DNA of 64,000 nucleotides. Origin: Xenophilus sp. E41 (GTDB taxonomy: Bacteria; Pseudomonadota; Gammaproteobacteria; Burkholderiales; Burkholderiaceae_C). The stretch lies in assembly GCF_003671765.1 (NCBI RefSeq), contig NZ_QPIB01000008.1, forward strand, positions 248,001-312,000. The letters run 5' to 3'. The notes under the pieces are model-generated. The model made no database searches. It was given only the letters and a program-made list of their open reading frames with translations, and was not told where the DNA came from. The number at the start of each line of letters is the position of its first letter. The stretch's first letter is position 1. Below, in pieces: positions 29,618 to 39,755 of this stretch. Position numbers and translations under genes: made by a program.

Positions 29618-31397
29618 ACCGTGCTCCCGAGGTAGGCGGCCTGGACCCGCTCGTCGGCGCGCACTGCGGCCGGGACACCTTCGACGAGCTTGGCGCCGAA
29701 GTTCATCACCACGAGCCGGTCCACCAGCTTCATCACGAAGTCCATGTCATGTTCCACGATGAGGATGGTCACGCCCTCATCGCGAAGCTTGCGCAGCAGC
29801 TCGCCCAAGGCCATCTTCTCCTTGCGCCGCAGGCCCGCGGCCGGCTCGTCCAGCACCAGCAGCACGGGGTCGGCCGCCAGCGCGCGGGCGATCTCCAGGA
29901 TGCGCTGGGTGCCCAGCGGCAGCGCCCCGGCCATCTCGTGGGCACGATCGCCCAGGCCGATGCGCTCCAGCTGGCGCTGGGCCTCCTGGAGGATCTGGCG
30001 CTCTTCCTGGCGGTCCAGGCGCAGGCCGGCACGCAGCACGCCGGCGGCCGCGCGCGCGTGGGCGCCCAGGGCCACGTTGTCCAGCAGGCTCATGTGCGGC
30101 CGCAGCTTCACGTGCTGGAAGGTCCGCGCCAAGCCGAGCCGCGCGACGTCGCGCTGGCGCATGCCGGTGATGTCCTGCCCCAGGAACTGCACCCGGCCGG
30201 CGGTCATCTGCGCGGTCCGCGTCAGCAGGTTGAACATGGTCGACTTACCGGCGCCGTTGGGCCCGATCAGTCCGACGATCTCGCCGGCCTGCACGTCGAA
30301 GCTCACGTCGTTGACGGCCACCAGCCCGCCGAAGCGCTTGACCGCCCCCTGCACCGACAGCAGCGGCGTGCCGCGGGCGGGCATGGCGCGCTGCGGGAGC
30401 GGCTCGACCGGCGTGAGCGGCGCCGCCACGGCGCCACGCACCGCCGCGCCGCCGCGCAGACGCCAGCGCCGCACGAAGCCCATCACCCCGCCGCGGGCGA
30501 AGTGCAGCAGCGCGATGAACAGGGCCGCGAAGGTCACCGCCTCGAGTTGGCCGGCCCACTGCGTGACCAGCGGCAGCACGTCCTGCAGCACGTTCTTGAG
30601 CACCAGCACCAGGGCGGCTCCCACCAGGGCACCGGCCAGGCTGCCCAGGCCGCCGGCCACGGCCATCAGCAGGTACTCGATGCTGGCGCGCACGTCGAAG
30701 GGCGAAGGGCTGACGAACCGGTTCATGTGCGCGTACAGCCAGCCCGCCAGCCCGGCGAACAGCGCCGCCGTCACGAACAGCGTGAGCTTCACGCGGTAGG
30801 CATCGGCGCCCACGCTGGCCAGCAGGGTGGCGCCCCCGCGCAGCCCGCGGATGGCACGCCCCGGGCGCGAGTTCAGCAGGTTGTGGCTGAACAGGCAGGC
30901 CAGGCCCACGATGGCCCAGATCAGGTAGTAGATGGAGCGCGGGTCCGACAGCGCCCAGCTGCCGATGCGCAAGGGCGGGATGTTGGACAGCCCCGTGTGC
31001 CGCCCCAGTCCATCCACGTTGCCGAAGAGCAGCGCGATCGACAGGCCCCAGGCGATGGTCGACAGGGGCAGGAAGTGGCCGCCCAGCCGCAGCGTCAGCG
31101 CGCCGATGGCCAGCGCCGACAGGCCCGTGAGCAGCAGCGCGAAGGGCAGCCCGATCCACGGCGACAGGCCCTGGGCGGTCGTGAGCCAGGCCGTCGAATA
31201 GGCCGCGATGCCGACGAAGGCCGCCTGCCCGAAGGACGTGGCACCGCCCACGCCGGTGAGCAGCACCAGGCCGAGCGCCACCAGCGCACCGATGCCGATG
31301 TCGTTGAGCAGCGAGACGGTGAAGCTGCCGGCCACCGCGGGCACCAGGGCCAGCACGACGACCACGGCGGCGATGAGGATGGCGGAAGTGCCGCGCT

Positions 31398-31401
<4 letters not shown>
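29614..31401 (-). CDS. fused LivM permease - LivG ATPase
   Basis: 595 aa. The N-terminal part (about 1-325) is a LivM-type permease with roughly eight to ten membrane segments ([34 protein letters not shown]). After a Pro/Ala linker comes a LivG-type ATPase (about 345-595): Walker [10 protein letters not shown], Walker [12 protein letters not shown] and switch His in [10 protein letters not shown]. The ABC signature is [15 protein letters not shown], with the usual SGGQ/SYGQ changed to PLGTQ. The fusion is one continuous frame with a linker, so not a frameshift error; such fusions are known in Burkholderiales. ATG 31401 overlaps livH (ATGA). Confidence 0.9.
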
Positions 31402-32453
<1,052 letters not shown>

Positions 32454-32517
32454 GGTCGTGGGGTCCTTCGTTCGGTGGCGTCGTTGTTCAACATGCGTTG
32501 CGCTCCCTTCGCGCCGC

Positions 32518-33687
32518 TCAGGGCGCCAGCTTCCACTGGCCCTTGTCGAGCGTGACGATCACGCGGGCGCGCTCGTCGACGCCGTACAGGTCGCCGGGCT
32601 TGAAGTTGTAGACGCCGTGCGTGCCCACCACCTCCCGCGTGCTGAAGATGGCGTCGCGAAGGGCCAGCCTGAACTCGGGCGTGCCCGGCTCGGCCTTGCC
32701 GGCCGACAGCACGCGCTGGGCGGCATCGGCGAACACCAGCCAGCCATCGAAGGAATAGGCCGAGAAGGCATCGCTCGTCGCTGCGTTGTTGACCTTCTGG
32801 AACACCTCCCGGAAGGCCAGGCCCATCTTGCGGGTGGGATGGTCGGCAGGCAGCTGCTCGGCCACGATGACCGGGCCGGTGGGCATGAGTGCGCCCTGCC
32901 CGGCCGCGCCCACGACGCGCACGAAGTCGGGGTTGATCAGGCCGTGCTGCCCGTAGACCTTGCCCTTGAAGCCGCGGTCGGCCAGGGCCAGGAAGGGCAA
33001 GGCGCCCGGCGTGCCGGCGCCGCCGGTCATCACCGCGTCCGGGCGCATGGCCAGCAGCTTGAGCACCTGGCCGGTCACCGACTGGTCCGAACGCGCGTAG
33101 CGCTCGTTGCCCAGCACCTGGATGCCGGCGTCGGCCGCGGCCTTGTTGAGTGCGGTGTAGACCAGGTCGCCCCAGGCATCGGAGAAGCCGATGTAGCCCA
33201 CGGTGCGCACGCCGTCCTTCTTCATGCGCTGCACCACGGCGTCGATCATCAGCTGCGTGGGCTGCGCCACCGTCATCACCCAGGCGTTGTCGGCCGGGTT
33301 CAGGAGGATGGGCGTGAGGCCGATCATCGGCACGTTGGCATCGCGGCCCACCTGCGCCATGGCGATGGCGGCGGGGACGCCCGAAGTGCCCATCAGCACA
33401 TCGACCTTGTCTTCCTCCACCAGCTTGCGGGCATTGCGGCCCGCGGTCGTCGGATCGGAGCCGTCGTCCAGCACGATGAGCTGCACCTTGCGGCCCGCGA
33501 TCTCGCCCTTGTAGGCCAGCGCGGCCTGCATGCCCTTGGCGTAGGGCACGCCCAACGAGGAGTTCGGGCCGGACAGCGACACGCTCAGGCCGACCTTGAG
33601 GTCGGCGGCCTGGGCGGCCACGGCGGCCGCGGCTAGCGCGCCGGCGGCCAGCACACCACGGCCGAGGGACATCAGCATCTTCTTCAT
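32518..33687 (-). CDS. periplasmic substrate-binding protein of LivFGHM-type importer (copy 1)
   Basis: 389 aa. Signal peptide about 1-26 (GALAAAAVAAQAA), then a Peripla_BP_6 type-1 binding fold: DLKVGLSVSLSGPNSSLGVP, DDGSDPTTAGRNARKLV and VGYIGFSDAWGDLVYTALN. It is the copy nearest to the permease genes and a paralogue of the proteins at 35550 and 36814; all three end in KGQWKL(A/V)P. A good GGAG precedes ATG 33687. It should capture the aromatic substrate of the island or a related compound. Confidence 0.92.
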   Translation of the reverse strand: MKKMLMSLGRGVLAAGALAAAAVAAQAADLKVGLSVSLSGPNSSLGVPYAKGMQAALAYKGEIAGRKVQLIVLDDGSDPTTAGRNARKLVEEDKVDVLMGTSGVPAAIAMAQVGRDANVPMIGLTPILLNPADNAWVMTVAQPTQLMIDAVVQRMKKDGVRTVGYIGFSDAWGDLVYTALNKAAADAGIQVLGNERYARSDQSVTGQVLKLLAMRPDAVMTGGAGTPGALPFLALADRGFKGKVYGQHGLINPDFVRVVGAAGQGALMPTGPVIVAEQLPADHPTRKMGLAFREVFQKVNNAATSDAFSAYSFDGWLVFADAAQRVLSAGKAEPGTPEFRLALRDAIFSTREVVGTHGVYNFKPGDLYGVDERARVIVTLDKGQWKLAP

Positions 33688-33719
33688 GGGAGCACTCCTG
33701 GTTGGAGGAAGGGAATGGA

Positions 33720-34199
33720 CTAGACGAACAACTGGATGGCTGGCAAGGGCTGGTCCGCATCGAGCAGGTTGACGCGCTTCTCGCGGATCAGCCATCCGAG
33801 CGGCCCGCCCGGCACCAGCGTGTGCACGCAATGGCCGGCAAGCAGCACCTGCTGCGGGCCGCGGACCTCGATGTAGACGAAGGCGGTGCGCAGGCGGACG
33901 ATCCCGCCGTCGCCCGGCAACGCCGCCAGACGGCGCGCGGTCTGCAACACATGCTGGCAGCGGCTGGCCGGATGCTGCGAATGGGCGCGCGGGCTGTGCA
34001 GGCGCTTGACGCGCAGCTCGAGCAGCATGCGGTCTTCCAGTGCGAGCGCGTTGTGGCTGTCGGCATCGGCCTGCGCCGCGCCCTGGAGCGGGATCCAGTA
34101 GCGACCGTCCGGGGCGAACAGGGCAAGCCAGTCGTCCCAGCGGCGGTCGTCGATCAGCTCGGCCTCGTGGAGGACGAAGTCTTCGGCGGAAAGCGTCAT
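33720..34199 (-). CDS. aromatic-ring-hydroxylating dioxygenase beta subunit (second pair)
   Basis: 159 aa. A small subunit with the cystatin/NTF2-like fold of Rieske dioxygenases: the start VLHEAELIDDRRWDDWLALF, then DGRYWIPLQ and SRCQHVLQTARRL. It is a structural partner of the alpha subunit encoded just upstream (ATGA overlap at 34196-34199). It is paralogous to the beta subunit at 43855-44352, with the same length and motif order. Confidence 0.92.
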   Translation of the reverse strand: MTLSAEDFVLHEAELIDDRRWDDWLALFAPDGRYWIPLQGAAQADADSHNALALEDRMLLELRVKRLHSPRAHSQHPASRCQHVLQTARRLAALPGDGGIVRLRTAFVYIEVRGPQQVLLAGHCVHTLVPGGPLGWLIREKRVNLLDADQPLPAIQLFV

Positions 34200-35512
34200 G
34201 CGCCCTCTCCCATCCACTTCGCCCAGGCCCGGAACTGGTTGCGCATCAGGCGCTCGTCGGTGCCGCTGGTCTCTTCCACCGCGTCGTCGCGCTCGCCGGG
34301 CACGAAGCCGCGGTGCAGGCTGACCCATTCGTTGCCCTCGCCGCGCAGCCCCTGCTGCATGCTCTCGAACAGGTGCACGTCGTCATGGGCCACCACGGAC
34401 ATGGGCGAGAAGACCAGGCGGTTGTAGCCCATCGAACGCTGCAGCAGCAGCTCGGGCGCGCCCTCGGCACGAAAGCTCCAGGCTTCCACCAACGTGCGGT
34501 CGGCGGCCAGCGGCCGGATCACGCGGATGGCCTGCGGCGAGCCCTTCACCGACAGGCTGGGGAAGAGCACCGCGTTCTGCGGCGAACGTTGCAGCACCTC
34601 GTTGGCACGCTCTTCGCCCAGGGCGCTGCGCAGCCCGTCCTCGTAGTCCTGCAACTGCGCGTAGCTCGAATGGATGCTGAAGCGCGTGCCCAGCACGCTG
34701 TGGCCGTTGGGGTACACGCGACCGCCCATGCGGTCGAAGAAGTCGTAGCCCGAGCCGAAGGGCAGGATCTGCTCCATCGCCATGGGCTTCGGGGCATCGG
34801 CGGGCTGGCCCTTCCACAGTGCATCGGCCGCCTGCGTGGCCGACTCGTGGGTGGACATGGGATGCACCGTGTCGTTGATGTTCTCCAGGTACATCTTCCA
34901 GTTGCAGTGGATGACGTTGCGCAGCACGCCGCCCGCCACGGTGAGCCGGCCCTCGGGGGAGCGATCCACCATGTTGTCGATCACGTGCAGGACGTCGCCG
35001 AAGTACTCGTCGAAGCCCGGGCCGTCTTTCGCCAGCCGCACGAACACGAAGTCGCGATACACGGCCACGCCGGCCACCGGTTGCAGCCCCTGGCCCGACT
35101 CGCATTGCGCCAGGCCCGTGCCTTCGTAGCCGGCCTTCAGCGGCAGGGCGAGCGGCGCGCCGTCCAGTTTGTAGGTCCAGGCGTGGTAGGGGCAGCGGAA
35201 GAAGCGGCCGGTGTTGCCATGCGCCTCGGTCACCAGTTGCGCGCCCTTGTGCGCGCAGCGGTTGTAGAAGACGCCCACGCCGCCGTCGGCCTGCCGCACC
35301 ATCAGCAGCGGGCGGCCGGCAATCTCCCGCGTGCAGTAATCGCCCGCGGCGGGCACCTCGCTCGCATGGCCGGCGAACTGCCAGGTGCGGGCGAAGAAGC
35401 GGTCCTCTTCCAGCTCGAAGAGTTCCTGGCTCAGGTACAGGTCGCGGTGCACCCGCTGTTCCTGCACCAGCGCCTGGAGGGCGGCCGGGTCGTTGCGAAA
35501 GCGCGTGGTCAT
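34196..35512 (-). CDS. Rieske non-heme-iron dioxygenase alpha subunit (second pair)
   Basis: 438 aa. The Rieske [2Fe-2S] ligands are C86, H88, C107 and H110 (RCAHKG and RCPYHAW). The mononuclear-iron motif E210-x3-D214-x2-H217-x4-H222 fits the classic oxygenase pattern. It resembles anthranilate/benzoate-type and IadD-type oxygenases, and by eye is about 60% identical to the alpha subunit at 44367-45680. It is lodged between two substrate-binding-protein genes, away from the reductase gene, so it must share that reductase or use another. Candidate substrates are a downstream product such as anthranilate, or a different auxin. Confidence 0.92.
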   Translation of the reverse strand: MTTRFRNDPAALQALVQEQRVHRDLYLSQELFELEEDRFFARTWQFAGHASEVPAAGDYCTREIAGRPLLMVRQADGGVGVFYNRCAHKGAQLVTEAHGNTGRFFRCPYHAWTYKLDGAPLALPLKAGYEGTGLAQCESGQGLQPVAGVAVYRDFVFVRLAKDGPGFDEYFGDVLHVIDNMVDRSPEGRLTVAGGVLRNVIHCNWKMYLENINDTVHPMSTHESATQAADALWKGQPADAPKPMAMEQILPFGSGYDFFDRMGGRVYPNGHSVLGTRFSIHSSYAQLQDYEDGLRSALGEERANEVLQRSPQNAVLFPSLSVKGSPQAIRVIRPLAADRTLVEAWSFRAEGAPELLLQRSMGYNRLVFSPMSVVAHDDVHLFESMQQGLRGEGNEWVSLHRGFVPGERDDAVEETSGTDERLMRNQFRAWAKWMGEGA

Positions 35513-35549
35513 GGCGTGGGGCCGTGCAGCGGGTCGGGCGCGTGGGCGT

Positions 35550-36695
35550 TCAGGGCACCAGCTTCCACTGACCCTTGTCCATGCGCACGATCACCACCGC
35601 GCGCTTGTCCGAGCCGTAGCGGCTGTCGGGCGTGAAGTTGTAGATTCCATGCGTGCCCACCAGCTCGCGCGTCGCGACGATGGCATCCTTGAGCGACTGG
35701 CGGTAGGCCTGGGTGCCAGGCTCGCCCTTGGCGCGCGCTGCGGCATTGGCGAGCAGCAGGTAGGCGTCGTAGGTGTACGACGAGAAGGCATCGACCGGCG
35801 CTGCGCCGTTGGCCTTCTGGTAGGCGGCCCGGAAGTCCATCGACACCTTGCGGATCGGGTTGTCGGCCGGCAGTTGCTCGGCCACCAGCACCGGACCGCT
35901 GGGCACTTCCAGGCCCTCGATGGCCTTGCCGCCCACGCGCACGAAATCGGCGTTGATCAAGCCGTGCGTGCCGTAGATGCGGCCCTTGTAGTTGCGCTCG
36001 GCCAGCGCCAGGTAGGGCAGCGCGCCCGGCGTGCCGGAGTTGCCGGCGAACACCGCATCGGGACGCTGGGCCACGATCTTGAGCACCTGCCCAGCCACCG
36101 AGCTGTCGGTGCGCGCATAGCGCTCGTTGGCCACCACCTTGATGCCGGCCGCGTCGGCGCTCTTGACCAGCGAGTCGTAGGCCAGGTCGCCCAGCGCATC
36201 GGAAAAGCCGATGAAGGCCACCGTCTTCACGCCCGCGGCCTTCATCTTGTCCACCACGGCCGCGACCATCAGCTCGAAGGGTTGCGACACCGACACCGTC
36301 CAGCCGTTCTCGGCGCCGGGCAAGGAGACCGGCGTGGGCGAGATCAGCGGCACGTTCATTTCGCGCGCCACCGCGGCGATGGCCATGGCGCCCGGGACAC
36401 CCGAGGTGCCGATGAGCACGTCCACCTTGTCTTCCGTCACAAGCTTGCGGGCATTGCGGCCGGCCGTCGTCGGGTCCGACGCATCGTCCAGCACGATCAG
36501 CTCGACCTTGCGACCGGCAACGGTGGGCATCTGCGCGTGGGCGGCGCGGATGCCTTTCTCGTAGGGGATGCCCAGCGCCGACACCGGGCCGGAGAGCGAG
36601 CTGATGACGCCCACCTTGAGGTCGGCGGCCAAGGCACCGACCGCAAAGGCCGAGGCGGCCAGCAGGGCGAGGGGACGAAGCAGCAGAGAGGCCAT
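35550..36695 (-). CDS. periplasmic substrate-binding protein (copy 2)
   Basis: 381 aa. Signal peptide about 1-22 (LLLRPLALLAASAFAVGALA), then a Peripla_BP_6 domain (DLKVGVISSLSGPVSALGIP, DDASDPTTAGRNARKLV, VAFIGFSDALGDLAYDSLVK). It shares with copy 3 a run of more than 20 identical residues including NPIRKVSMDFRAAYQKANG, so the two are recent duplicates or have undergone gene conversion. It precedes the second dioxygenase pair by 37 bases. Confidence 0.92.
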   Translation of the reverse strand: MASLLLRPLALLAASAFAVGALAADLKVGVISSLSGPVSALGIPYEKGIRAAHAQMPTVAGRKVELIVLDDASDPTTAGRNARKLVTEDKVDVLIGTSGVPGAMAIAAVAREMNVPLISPTPVSLPGAENGWTVSVSQPFELMVAAVVDKMKAAGVKTVAFIGFSDALGDLAYDSLVKSADAAGIKVVANERYARTDSSVAGQVLKIVAQRPDAVFAGNSGTPGALPYLALAERNYKGRIYGTHGLINADFVRVGGKAIEGLEVPSGPVLVAEQLPADNPIRKVSMDFRAAYQKANGAAPVDAFSSYTYDAYLLLANAAARAKGEPGTQAYRQSLKDAIVATRELVGTHGIYNFTPDSRYGSDKRAVVIVRMDKGQWKLVP

Positions 36696-36813
36696 CGGCA
36701 AAAACTCCGGAAGAAGGAAATGAAAAGGAAGACCGGGACCTGGGAGCGCGGCACTCAGGCCATCACGGCGAGGTACGCGCGCTGCCGGCATGCAGTGCAG
36801 TGCGCTGTGTGCC

Positions 36814-37983
36814 TCAGGGCACGAGCTTCCACTGGCCCTTCTCGAGCCTGACCACCACGCGCGAGCGTTCGTCCGAGCCGTAGCGGTCGTTGGGCTTGAA
36901 GTTGTAGACGCTGTGCGTGCCCGCCAGCTCCTTCGTGCTGGTGATGGCGTCGCGCAGGACGACGCGGAACTGCGGCGTGCCCGGCTCGGCCTTCGCCGAG
37001 GCGCGCTTGGCCGCATCCAGGAAGATCAGCCAGGCATCGAAGCTGTAGGCGGAGAAGGCATCGGTGGGCGCGGCGCCGTTGGCCTTCTGGTAGGCGGCGC
37101 GGAAGTCCATCGAGACCTTGCGGATCGGGTTGTCGGCCGGCAGCTGCTCGGCCACGATCACGGGGCCGGTGGGTGCCAGCAGGCCCTCGACCGCCGCGCC
37201 GCCCACGCGCACGAAGTCGGGGTTGATCAGCGCATGCATGCCGTAGATCTGGCCCTTGTAGCCGCGCTCGGCCAGCGCCAGGTAGGGCAGCGCGCCGGGC
37301 GTGCCCGAGGTTCCGGTGAGCACCGCGTCCGGCTTCAGCGCCACGATCTTCAGCACCTGGCCCGTCACCGACGCGTCGGCGCGCGCATAGCGCTCGTTGG
37401 ATACCACCTTGATCCCGGCCGGCTCGGCGCTCTTCTGCAGAGCGTCGTACACCAGGTCACCCCAGGCATCGGAAAAGCCGATGTAGCCCACCGTCTTCAC
37501 GCCGGATTTCTTCATCCGGTCGACCACCGCGCTGACCATCAGCGGCGCCGGCTGGGGCAGCGTGACCATCCATGCGCCCTCCTCGCCCGGCAGGTTGGCG
37601 TTGGCGATGGAGATCAGCGGCGTCCTGGTCTCGCGTGCCACGGCGGCGATGGCCAGCGCCCCGGGCGATCCGGCCGTGCCGATGATGACGTCGACCTTGT
37701 CCTCGTCGATCAGCTTGCGCGCGTTGCGTGCGGCCGTGCTCGGGTCCGACGCATCGTCGAGCTGGATCACCTGCACCTTCTTGCCGTCGATGTCGCCCTT
37801 GAAGGCCTGCGCTGCCGCCATGCCCTTCTGATAGGGAATGCCCAGCGACGAGACGGGCCCGGACAGGGAGGTGATGAAGCCGACTTTGTAGTCGGCCGCG
37901 AATGCGGCCGGCGCCGCAGCGCCCAGCAGCGTGGCACAGGCCAGGGCAGCGAGGCTGCGCAGGGGACGTCGAGATTTCATCAT
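36814..37983 (-). CDS. periplasmic substrate-binding protein (copy 3)
   Basis: 389 aa. Signal peptide about 1-29 (SLAALACATLLGAAAPAAFA) and the same fold as copies 1 and 2 (DYKVGFITSLSGPVSSLGIP, DDASDPSTAARNARKLI). ATG 37983 is preferred over the adjacent ATG 37980 because GGAG stands six bases upstream. The 194 bases before it are AT-rich and hold the palindrome TTTAGTCCTAAA, so a regulated promoter for the transport segment probably starts here. Confidence 0.92.
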   Translation of the reverse strand: MMKSRRPLRSLAALACATLLGAAAPAAFAADYKVGFITSLSGPVSSLGIPYQKGMAAAQAFKGDIDGKKVQVIQLDDASDPSTAARNARKLIDEDKVDVIIGTAGSPGALAIAAVARETRTPLISIANANLPGEEGAWMVTLPQPAPLMVSAVVDRMKKSGVKTVGYIGFSDAWGDLVYDALQKSAEPAGIKVVSNERYARADASVTGQVLKIVALKPDAVLTGTSGTPGALPYLALAERGYKGQIYGMHALINPDFVRVGGAAVEGLLAPTGPVIVAEQLPADNPIRKVSMDFRAAYQKANGAAPTDAFSAYSFDAWLIFLDAAKRASAKAEPGTPQFRVVLRDAITSTKELAGTHSVYNFKPNDRYGSDERSRVVVRLEKGQWKLVP

Positions 37984-38082
37984 GGCGAACTCCATCTGAT
38001 GGGTGAAAACGCACGGAACAGCGCCGACGCCGATGTGCCGCGGTCCGCGGCCCCCTCGCCTCAGCACATGACTTATCAATTA

Positions 38083-38094
38083 TTTAGTCCTAAA
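38083..38094. promoter_or_regulatory. candidate MarR operator upstream of the transport segment
   Basis: The 12-base palindrome TTTAGTCCTAAA lies in a markedly AT-rich pocket about 100 bases upstream of substrate-binding-protein copy 3. It differs at one position from the palindrome at 50521-50532 next to the island's divergent MarR gene. Confidence 0.65.
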
Positions 38095-38177
38095 CAATCC
38101 TAGCGACCGGAAACACGGGTGACAAGGGGACTGTCCTCAAGCGGGTGGTGGGTGCGATCTGGTGCGTCGGCGCACGT

Positions 38178-38915
38178 TCACAGCGCGAGACTGCCCACGC
38201 TGGTGCCTCCGCACACGTACAGCACCTGCCCCGTCACGAAACTGTTGGCCGGCTCGACGAAGAAACGCACGGCCCGTGCCACATCGGCGGACTCGCCGAG
38301 GCGCTTGACCGGCACGCTGGCCGCGAGCGCCTTCTCCTTGTCGCTGCCGGCCTCGACCACGTCGTAGAACATGTCGGTGCGGATGGGGCCGGGCGCGACG
38401 ACATTGACGGTGATGCCCTCGCCGCCGAGCTCCAGCGCCCAGGTGCGGGCCATGCCCAGCATGCCGGCCTTGGTCGCCGAATAGCTGGTGCGCGTGGCCA
38501 GGCCGAGCGCGGCGCGCGACGACAGCAGCACCACGCGCCCGAAGCCCGCGGCACGCATCGCCGGCAACGCGGCCTGCACCAGCTGCACGGCACAGCCCAG
38601 GTGCAGTTCCACCAGTGCATCCAGGTCCGTCAGCTGTACCTGCGGCAGCAGCGCGGCGCGGATCACGCCCGCGTTGTGCACGACCGTGGTGACCTGCCAG
38701 CGCGACGCCACGTACGCCGCGGCCTGCGCCGTGGCGGCGCGGTCGCTCAGGTCCACCTCGACGCTGTGCAGACGCGCATGCGCGATGTCGGCGGTCCGTC
38801 GGGCCAGGCTGACCACCTCCCAGCCACCGTCCAGCAGGTCCTGGCAGATCGCCTTGCCGATGCCGGCGCTGCCGCCGGTGACGACGGCAACGCCGCGGTC
38901 GTGCACTGCATTCAT
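38178..38915 (-). CDS. SDR-family dehydrogenase
   Basis: 245 aa. An intact short-chain dehydrogenase: TGGSAGIG, DLSDR, HNAG, LLSSRAALG with the catalytic Ser, YSATK with Tyr and Lys, and PGPIRTDMF. It overlaps the cyclase-family gene by 4 bases (ATGA), so it is co-translated with the catabolic enzymes. Its role may be an oxidation or reduction at the dioxindole or side-chain level; the exact step cannot be read from sequence. Confidence 0.9.
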   Translation of the reverse strand: MNAVHDRGVAVVTGGSAGIGKAICQDLLDGGWEVVSLARRTADIAHARLHSVEVDLSDRAATAQAAAYVASRWQVTTVVHNAGVIRAALLPQVQLTDLDALVELHLGCAVQLVQAALPAMRAAGFGRVVLLSSRAALGLATRTSYSATKAGMLGMARTWALELGGEGITVNVVAPGPIRTDMFYDVVEAGSDKEKALAASVPVKRLGESADVARAVRFFVEPANSFVTGQVLYVCGGTSVGSLAL

Positions 38916-39733
38916 GCCGAACCCACCAGCGCGAGCACGCGCAACGGGCTGCCGCTGCCCTTCTCGATCTTCAGCGGCGGGCAGATCAGCACCGCACCCG
39001 CGGGCGGCAACAGGTCCAGGTTGCACAGGCACTGCAGGCCGTAGCGTCCTGCTCCGTGCATGTAGTAGTGGCAGGGGTACGGCGGGCGCAGGTGGTAGCC
39101 CTGGCCGGCGTCGGTGCCGATGGCTTCGGAGCCGAAGCCCAGCACGCCGCGTTCTTCCACCAGGAAGCGCACCGCGGCGGTGCTGGGGCCGGGCGTGTGC
39201 TGGCCGGTCTCGTCGAAGTTCTGGTACTCGGCGGGGTCGGTGCGCTTGGACCAGTCGGTGCGCATCAGCACCCACGCGCCGGCGGGGATGCGGCCGTGCG
39301 CGGCCTCCCACTCGGCGATGTCCTCCAGCGTCAGCAGGTAGTCCGGGTCGTCCTTGACCTGGGGCGAGCAGTCGATCACGCAGGCCGGTGCCACGAAGTT
39401 CTGCACGGGGATGGTGTCCACCGCGTTGTTGGGCAGGTCGCGGCCGGAGATCCAGTGGATGGGCGCATCGAAGTGCGTGCCCGTGTGCTCGCCGCAGGAG
39501 AAGTTGTTCCAGTACCAGCCCGGGCCGCGCTCGTCGTAGCGCGACACCTCCTCGATGCGGAAGGGCCAGCACTGGCCCATCTCGGGCGGCAGCGCGATCT
39601 GCGGGAACTCGGGCGTCAGCGTCTGCGTGAGGTCGACCACGCGGATCTGGCCACTGGCCAGGGCGCCCACCAGGCCGGCCAGGGCGTCGAGGCCGGTAGA
39701 TGCGGCAGCGGGGGTCAGGGTTGCGTTGCTCAT
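38912..39733 (-). CDS. cyclase-family metal hydrolase, isatin-hydrolase-like
   Basis: 273 aa. A member of the cyclase/kynurenine-formamidase superfamily (PF04199 type). The metal site reads H83-TGT-H87-F-D89-AP-I-H93, matching the HxGTHxDxPxH motif of Mn-dependent isatin hydrolases. These open isatin to isatinate. In an indole-3-acetate pathway that runs through isatin, this is the expected ring-opening enzyme. AAGGAG precedes ATG 39733. Alternatives are kynurenine formamidase or another amide-ring hydrolase, but no kynurenine genes are nearby. Confidence 0.85.
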   Translation of the reverse strand: MSNATLTPAAASTGLDALAGLVGALASGQIRVVDLTQTLTPEFPQIALPPEMGQCWPFRIEEVSRYDERGPGWYWNNFSCGEHTGTHFDAPIHWISGRDLPNNAVDTIPVQNFVAPACVIDCSPQVKDDPDYLLTLEDIAEWEAAHGRIPAGAWVLMRTDWSKRTDPAEYQNFDETGQHTPGPSTAAVRFLVEERGVLGFGSEAIGTDAGQGYHLRPPYPCHYYMHGAGRYGLQCLCNLDLLPPAGAVLICPPLKIEKGSGSPLRVLALVGSA

Positions 39734-39755
39734 GGGTGTCTCCTTGCCAGTGGCC

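Noticed and set aside
38060-38110. AT-rich pocket as an attachment site or island border
   Set aside because: It lies inside the catabolic island, has no integrase or direct repeats near it, and is better explained as a promoter/operator region.
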